From contig NW_023503493.1 of NCBI RefSeq assembly GCF_014529535.1, forward strand, positions 14,912,001-14,976,000: a stretch of DNA of 64,000 nucleotides, read 5' to 3'. A model generated the notes under the pieces. The model ran no database searches and had not been told where the DNA came from. It was given only the letters and a program-made list of their open reading frames with translations. Of this stretch, positions 58,101 through 64,000 are shown piece by piece. A program made the position numbers and the translations under genes. This stretch comes from Bradysia coprophila. Taxonomy: Eukaryota > Arthropoda > Insecta > Diptera > Sciaridae. Every line of letters begins with the position of its first letter. Positions within the stretch are counted from its first letter, which is position 1.

Positions 58101-61100
58101 CGAGCAATTTTGTCTTGCTGAGAATTGTATTGTTCATTGTAAGACGAACTGTGGGTTACGTTAACGCCCTCACTTGGAAGGGCTCACATTTAGGGTTTAG
58201 CAAAATGTCAGGATTCGGCACATTTCAAGTGAATGCGTATGGAAAACACAACATAAATGTCGATCTCAGCCAATACTCTCTAAATATTCAATATCCCGAA
58301 GGTACAAAACTTTATTTTACCTGGAAAACATACTAATTCCAGGGGTGGTGTTATCTAACGATTTTCCATCAGAAGATGAACTTGCTCTTGTAAACTTTCG
58401 AAACTCGTTCAACTGAAAGTGTACTGCTGTCTCGTGTAACGGACCAGTGGAAACGACTGAAGATGGTAAGACCACGCTCACCTCTGACCGCCACTGTATC
58501 CGGAGGTCGAAACAGCATTTCATCTCGACTTTCGCTTCACGCGATCCATGGGAAAGGGAAGAGTAATTATGCTCAGTTTGTTTGTTTTGGTGTGTTCGTT
58601 TGAACTTGATTTTGTCTGCGTGTTTGTATGTTTTCCAGGTAAAATAAAGTTTTGTACCTTCGGGATATTGAATGCTAGAGAGGGTATTGTCTCAGCAGAT
58701 CGTGTGTTTTCGGCTCAAGTGCTCGGATCGACAATCGCAATGGGCCACGTGTGTGTTTGTTTTCGGCTTAACACATTCCTTCTACCATGGCTGCAAGGCA
58801 AATATTTTTTAATTGAATTATTTGGCGAAAGAATTAAAATTAAGATTTTTTTTTTGTTTTGTTTTGAATGTAAATCAATTTGAACTACTCACCGAATCAA
58901 TGCTGTTTTGTCAACACCAACATTACATTACCACACATTGCACACAGCATTGAATCTACACGTGTGTGCTCTTTATCATCTTTATCATCGTCAATTTTGT
59001 GATTTTTTGTCGATTTGAGATTTGAGTATAATATAACAATACAGTGCAATGCGTTAATTAATTGTTCTTTTGATTTAAATAATTTTTTTTTGGTTTTTTG
59101 TACTTAAAAAATTTTTAAAATTAAAAAAAAAATTAAAGGAAAAACGAAATGAAAAAGTCAGATTTCTCTATCTATCGCAAAAATTTCTTTCTTTTTTTTT
59201 TAAATTAAAATTTTCTTTTCAGTTTAACTCCAATTTGCAAGAAAAAAATTAATCGAATTTCCTCTAATTACCTCGCTCAAATCCATTTGTATCTCCTCAT
59301 AGTTGGTGTCATCAGTGGTGGCAGTTGCTTTACGGCGTCTCGAACTCGTTGCGTCCGATATAGAATGACCACGCGATTGATTATTGCCATAGTTCTTTGC
59401 CGATGGGTTATCCTAAAGATAGGGTCGACTATTGAAACAGCAAATTGTGTTATTATCTTAAAGATATGGCTTTTGAATTTTGTACTGAGTTTGTCTGTAG
59501 AAACGGAACTTTGTTTATTGTACCGTTAGCGAATTATAACTGTAGGTTCACATAGCAACGCCTTCAAATTTTTCTTCTGTCAAATGTGACAGGAGAACAA
59601 AAGAAAAATTTGAATTGGGTCTCTTTAGCGTTGCTATGTGTAGCTAGTAGAGTAAGTGTACGTACACATACAACCAAGGTATATAAACACTGAAGGTAAT
59701 GCAAATGCCCAATTACGTAGGGATTCCTGCTTTCAAGTGAATTTAGTTTGTTGTGCAGCTACCGAGACGAATTCGATTCAGTACAAACTTAGTCCTGACT
59801 TTCACTTACGAAAAAAACACTCTTCGTTTTCTCTCCGTTTACTAAACGATAGAAAAGAGGCTAAACGGATGGCAAAACGGAGTGGTTTCTTTGTATGTGA
59901 AAACCAAGCCTTAGCAAGTGCAACAACATTGGTCACAAGAAAATATGATGATGGCAACATTACAAAAATTAATCCACCCCAAAGAGCAATTTCTCTGATC
60001 CGCATTAACTTCAGTGTTTATATACTTTACACATAGCGTCATAGTGTCATGTTTGACAGGAGAATAAAAGAAAATTTTTACGCGTTACGGCATGTTCCAT
60101 TTTCATTTACATAGCCTTATCACGTAAAGCATTGTACTTACGAGATTCCAAGTTGTTATTTGGCACCCCACTTATCAAATACACAACTTGGAACCTCGGA
60201 AGTAATATACTATTAAGGAAACATTTGTAATATGCATTACGAATGTGTGGTTATTATCGGCATGTGTAGTGTAATGAAAAGCATGAATTGGATTGAAATC
60301 TTTGAAAAAATTTTGCCTCTGTATATTAGACTGGGCGCACACTTTTTAAGTGTACTTGAATTTCCCATCTTAGCCCACTCTTTGTATAAAATAATTAAGG
60401 TTCTGACAGAACAGGCTTCGATCATGACCAAGATTGTTAAACTATTATGTGGACAGGTAATGTTAATCGTCATTTTTTTCGTGTCGAAAAATGGTAACTT
60501 TTATAAAGTCAGGTGTCACCAGTGCACCTGTATTGATGTTAAGTTCCCAACAGTATACAGCTATGATACCTTCCAACTATATGGGAAAGGAGTGACGATG
60601 AAATTAGGAAAATTCTGTGGTGACTTTGGTACTCAGTCCGTGAAAATTGTCTGAACAATGATTGAAATGGAATTTGTTCCAAAAGCTGGTAAATGATTGC
60701 AAAATGTAGTCAATTTGACATAGGTGCTGCTCCATCTGGCTGCTTTTCATTGACAGCTCGTTCCAATTGGACGAAACTTCCAAAGATTTTACCAAAGAGC
60801 TTCTAAAATTAGAACTTAAAGCACCATTTCATGGAAAATTGTAGACAGATGGCACAGCTGCTCACGCCGAATAAAATTTATTTCACAAGCATTTTTCAGC
60901 TTGTGGAACAAAACCTATTTTTCAATCATTTTCAGGCAAGTTTCTCGAACTGAGAACTCATCTTCAACTCTGCCACTTTTTTTAAGCTACTTTATGGTAG
61001 CTGTTGTGAATTGAGATTGTTTAATGATGGGGAGCTATCTGAAAATCGTTTTTTTTTTGAATTAATGCCCTAATTTAACTCAAGATAATATTCAACTATT

Positions 61101-61883
61101 AGAACATCTCGGCGTATTGGACATTCAATTGTGAGCAAAAAGTTAACCGGACCGAATCTGATATTTTTGAGAAAAATGAAATGCGTGTGGTGAAGAGGTA
61201 TTTACGTCGAAATAATACCAAGAGTGATTTTAACCTTCAGATCATCGACTAATGGCGACATTGCGTCACAAAACACTCGTAGGTATATTCCTCATTTTCG
61301 ACTAAACTGTACGAAATGTCTGCATTCACATAGAATCATCCGGAAATTTCCATAGCATAAGTCGTAGAACAAATTCATATCCAAATCGATATTTTCAATA
61401 CAGTAACATGGGCGACTAATCATCTGAATGATTTTAAGTCAATATTTGTGAAGCAGAAATCGTATAAATTTTGAAGTGTAAATGTTTGCATCGATTACAA
61501 TTAGGTTAATCAAACCAAATTCTGGTCGAAAATTATTTTTTCGCTATTTGGTTCGGAGTTTAAATCTCTAAAATTTCCGTCATCAAATTCCACACTGATC
61601 AAATTAAACCGCTGATATCGGTTTAATCAACCACTTTTTATACCAAAGGTAAAAATCAATCTTCTCTCTCAAAAAGAAAAGGGTTGGCCTGAACAGATCA
61701 ATAATTTTGCTATCAGAAGCGTCCCATATAAATCACCGACACACTCTTTTTTGTAAACAAATTGGGGAACTAGAAAAACATAATTTTTGTGTTGTTATTT
61801 ACCCTTGTTGTTTTTGAATTGCTCGAATTCTCCTGCTCTTCATCACTACCACCATATTGACCATAGTCCGAAATTGATTCCAT
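55170..61883 (-). CDS. RSRC2: RSRC2-like arginine/serine-rich protein with C-terminal SMAP domain (5 coding exons)
   Basis: Homologues are nuclear RS-type proteins thought to act around pre-mRNA splicing; the exact role is poorly known. Coding exons on -, 5' to 3': 61803-61883 (ATG at 61883), 59272-59412, 56235-56321, 55942-56174, 55170-55884, giving 418 aa, close to vertebrate RSRC2. Introns: 2.4 kb, 2.95 kb, 60 bp and 57 bp. The N-terminus is acidic (MESISDYGQYGGSDEE). Residues about 104-260 are R/S/D-rich (RDRDRERDRDRREKGRSR). A low-complexity T/P/A stretch follows. Residues about 312-416 match the SMAP domain: KRKLLWGNKK, KFLRLMGMK, then QYEVARQ...RGMGLGFG. The 60-bp intron (56175-56234) is a multiple of three with no in-frame stop; I removed it because its translation is hydrophobic and unlike its flanks, and its donor GTTCGA is weak, so retention is possible. 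The gene symbol is by family resemblance. Confidence 0.88.
57503..57712. repeat. Tandem array of five imperfect palindromes in an RSRC2 intron
   Basis: Copies at 57503-57532, 57553-57576, 57597-57620, 57641-57670 and 57689-57712. Each begins CTATT(G/C)GCAG-like and ends CTGC.AATAG-like, and is an inverted repeat in itself (for example CTATTGGCAGGC / GCCTGCCAATAG halves). The 18-20 bp spacers of the first three gaps are also related (GTAAAAG(A/G)GAAAA). Period 44-50 bp. Confidence 0.85.
57715..57800. repeat. Dispersed repeat family B, copy 5
   Basis: Contains AGATGGTGGACCATGTGGAG and CGAGGAACCAACCCACCTCA, as in the copy at 51369-51540. In RSRC2 intron 56322-59271. Confidence 0.6.
57801..59271. 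other. RSRC2 intron, nothing further recognised
   Basis: Besides the listed repeats this intron carries a CCAGGTAAAATAAAGTTTTG pair in inverse orientation at about 58295-58325 and 58636-58670 (with CTTCGGGATATTGAAT-type flanks), suggesting another decayed foldback of about 370 bp. T-rich and A-rich runs fill 58840-59220. Confidence 0.45.
59551..59645. repeat. Dispersed repeat family D, short copy
   Basis: CACATAGCAACGCC...TTCAAATTTTTCTTCTGTC on the left is inverted at GACAGGAGAACAAAAG...TTTGAATTGGGTCTC...GCGTTGCTATGTG. In RSRC2 intron 59413-61802. A partial relative follows at about 60020-60095. Confidence 0.65.
59691..59810. repeat. Unoccupied relative of the 47.1-47.9 kb insertion site
   Basis: On the minus strand this reads TAAGTTTGTACTGAATCGAATTC, then AACTAAATTCACTTGAAAGC, then AGGAATCC and GGGCATTTGCATTACCTTCA without interruption. 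The same words flank the nested insertions at 47060-47184 and 47823-47870. Nature of the underlying repeat is unknown. Confidence 0.7.
60096..61802. other. RSRC2 first intron, no gene supported
   Basis: A 140-codon frame on + (60232-60654) lies here without splice, start or homology support. I see no other structure. Confidence 0.4.
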
Positions 61884-61952
61884 CAGAGCAGATTTTGTAA
61901 AAAAATAAATCCAATCGATCTAATCACTGCAAAGACCGAAGATTATACGGAA
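61884..61952. promoter_or_regulatory. Compact divergent promoter region
   Basis: Only 69 bp separate the RSRC2 ATG (minus, 61883) from the ATG of the 130-aa gene (plus, 61953). Both 5' UTRs and the promoter must overlap here, or one UTR must extend into or beyond the other gene. No TATA box is evident. Confidence 0.5.
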
Positions 61953-62753
61953 ATGTCATGGAGTTCGAAGAAAATTATTCGTAATTGCGTTCTGTCAAAA
62001 ACTTATCGATATGTAATAGAGGCCGCAATAATATGAAGCAAGGAAACGACAAGTCGTGCAACAATATACGTAGATTGTGTGAATTATTATCGTTACCACC
62101 GCAAATATTAGTAAAATTTAAAACAAAACATTTATTAAGAAATTTTTCCACGAAATTTGGTATTGTTCGTGTGAAGTGACGGGAGACCGACCTGCCGACA
62201 GCGTCAATCATTGACAGTCCTGTGAAATAGTAGTGCTATTACATACACAATCGAATAGAATACACTGTGGGAATTTTTACTATTATATTTGTTTTTCATA
62301 GTATGGGCCTTATTTTCAATGACCGACTATAAAATTTATTTATAGGTTTTTGAATAACCACGAAACGTATTGCAGGGATTTCGAAGCACATCAATTCAAG
62401 AAATTGAGCATAAAATTGCACAATCGAAGCTGAATTATTTAGTAAATTTAGATAATTTCGGCGAATTAGTCGTAATTATTGTTTAGGACACTAGAAAGCG
62501 TACACGTGGAACTATTTTCTGGCCGAAACTGAAAGTGAATCACTTCGATTTACGCGAAATACTTCAAATATTCGACACAAACTTGTTTCAGATTAAAAAT
62601 TTACTTAAGCGATTTGACATTTCATCAAAACAAAATTCGTTGAATCAGAGAAGACTGGATGAACTGCGCGAACAATACTACTGTAATTTTAAAGTGGAAA
62701 ACTTAAGACCTCATGTGGAATTTGGAAAATCAAAATTTTCAGCAAAATTATAA
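61953..62753 (+). CDS. 130-aa basic protein, probably mitochondrial (3 exons)
   Basis: Family not recognised. Exons 61953-62012, 62376-62441 and 62487-62753 join in phase 0 and give 130 aa to a TAA. The N-terminus (MSWSSKKIIRNCVLSKTYRY, then GFRSTS) is basic, lacks acidic residues and carries an R-x-S-T-S-like site, which resembles a mitochondrial targeting peptide. The mature part is basic and predicted helical (IFDTNLFQIKNLLKRFDI) and ends FGKSKFSAKL; this small size and charge is common among mitochondrial assembly factors or ribosomal proteins, but that is inference. The second intron is only 45 bp (GTAAAT...TTTAG), the shortest in the window. The gene is head to head with RSRC2. Confidence 0.55.
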
Positions 62754-63186
62754 AGTTATAAAGACGAGACACGGGTATCTTTATAATCAATTTTTAGTTG
62801 CTTTACGTAAAAAATGTGAGAAAAAAATCACTTTGTTTGGAGTAGTCTCTTAGAGCTGATAAAAACTAAATTTGTTCATACATTTTGACCGTAATCATTA
62901 TGTTTGCTTTTCACGTTTCAGTAAGTTTCAGTAAGTCGTTTGTTTGGTCGGAAGGTGTCGTCTTCTTTTTACCTCAAGTGCCAATTTACTTTGGTGACAC
63001 CGGTGACACCCAACTTTTCATAATCTGTGCGTGGCTTAGTAATAACACGGCTACTGATGAACTACATGACAGCTAATAGCTGTCACAGCTATGCATTTGT
63101 TATTGTTTTTGCGTTTTGGTATTTTGTTTGTGAATTGAGTGCAAATTGGATTTTATTAAAAATTTAACGGAATCAGAAAGGAAAAT
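62754..63186. other. Intergenic; short perfect palindrome
   Basis: TGACAGCTA at 63067-63075 and TAGCTGTCA at 63077-63085 form a 19-bp palindrome with a 1-bp centre, about 100 bp upstream of the ATG at 63187. It could be a regulatory site of the downstream gene or chance. Confidence 0.35.
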
Positions 63187-63189
63187 ATG
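63187..63189 (+). CDS. Possible first coding exon consisting of the ATG only; gene continues off the window
   Basis: GAAAATATG is followed directly by GTAAGT, an ideal donor. Start codons split from the rest of the gene by an intron are common in insect housekeeping genes. No downstream exon could be recognised in the remaining 810 bp, so the product is unknown. Confidence 0.35.
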
Positions 63190-64000
63190 GTAAGTCTACA
63201 ATTGTTCTACTTTGATTGTCTCTGCGGAAATGTGGATACAGTGAAACGGGATACGGGAAGCTGTTACTTCTAACTAAAGTAACTTTCCGGCTCTGCCTAA
63301 GGCTAAAAAGTAACGTTTTCTGCTTTTTCATCTCTGAAACATATTACTCAGTCATCCAGGCTGCAATGGTCATATTGTGTTGAGCGGCTTCGCTTCGGGT
63401 TGGCAATTTTCACATCTATTCGGTAATTCTATTGTGAACCATGTTACAGACGTTCAGCAAATTCTTTAAATTTGTTGCATGAAATGGAGAAACCTCGTTT
63501 TGCGTTCAGCAAATTCTTTAAATGCACTGTGCAGCGGGAAAATTGACTGTTACCGGGAAACATAGGGAAATCGATGTTGGGCACTGAGAGGAAATACATA
63601 ATTTGCACACGCGGATTGAACTGTGTCCATATTAACGCCCACTCTACTTCGATCGATTTTAGAACTATTGATGAGTCGATGTTGTAAAATTTCGTAGTTT
63701 CTGCTTGACATTAAAGGATTCATGAGAGCAGGTTCCCCAATACGTGCCTAGTTCTAGAATTCGATTAAACAGCTCGGATGCAAAGATGATGTTTGGGAAC
63801 AGTCGTCTCATATAAAATTGGTTATTTGGCACCAGAACCGGAAATGACTCAACTTCCAAGTTGAGTTTTTCGATTAGATCGGCACCTCAGATATTCCCCA
63901 GGATCTTCTTGACGTTTTTATGAATTTTGTCTGGACTTTCTGGAGGATGCGCAAGGATGGTTTCGATTTTTCAATTTCTTTCGTTAATTCTAAGAAGCCC
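63190..64000. other. Right edge, no gene recognised
   Basis: Presumed intron of the gene starting at 63187. About 63455-63530 contains a near-duplicate GTTCAGCAAATTCTTTAAAT pair separated by about 50 bp. Nothing else is supported. Confidence 0.4.

Noticed and set aside
60232..60654. 140-codon open frame on +
   Set aside because: It lies in the first RSRC2 intron on the opposite strand; no homology, promoter or splice evidence.

Overview
The window is eukaryotic and almost certainly from an insect, most likely a nematoceran fly. The DNA is AT-rich, most introns are 45-70 bp with GT...AG ends (a few carry a clear CTAAC branch site), and the recognisable proteins are an ABCA-type lipid transporter, an insect ionotropic receptor (IR), an F-box/LRR protein and an RSRC2/SMAP splicing-type protein. 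Placement below Diptera is inference from intron size and repeat style. No rRNA, tRNA or CRISPR locus was found.

Layout. 1-3.9 kb: gene-poor, with degenerate repeats. 3.9-6.5 kb: a small secreted-protein gene (3912-4245, +), a second small gene (4715-5760, +) and a decayed duplicate of the first locus (about 5920-6475). 6.5-18.7 kb: mostly foldback/MITE-like repeats. 18.8-33.1 kb: a 19-exon ABCA transporter on + with two intact nucleotide-binding domains; all 19 exons join in one frame, but the first exon(s) were not found. 33.4-35.0 kb: an intronless F-box/LRR gene on -, convergent with the transporter. 35-48 kb: a transposon graveyard containing several well-defined insertions (8-bp or TA target duplications, nesting up to three levels). 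48.1-53.1 kb: a divergent IR gene on -. 51.8-55.1 kb: a chain of hairpin elements abutting at TTAA. 55.2-61.9 kb: the RSRC2-like gene on - (5 coding exons, 418 aa). 61.95-62.75 kb: a small, probably mitochondrial, protein gene on +, divergent from RSRC2 with only 69 bp between the start codons. 63.19 kb: a possible start-codon-only first coding exon of a gene running off the right edge.

How the genes relate. They are independent nuclear genes, not an operon-like system. The ABCA and F-box genes are tail to tail. RSRC2 and the 130-aa gene are head to head and probably share a promoter. Many repeats sit inside introns of the ABCA, IR and RSRC2 genes, two of them ending about 10 bp before a splice acceptor. 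I found no convincing new enzymatic or defence system. The strongest unusual signals are transposon structures, an in-frame 18-bp coding minisatellite in the ABCA gene, and a tandem array of palindromes in an RSRC2 intron.
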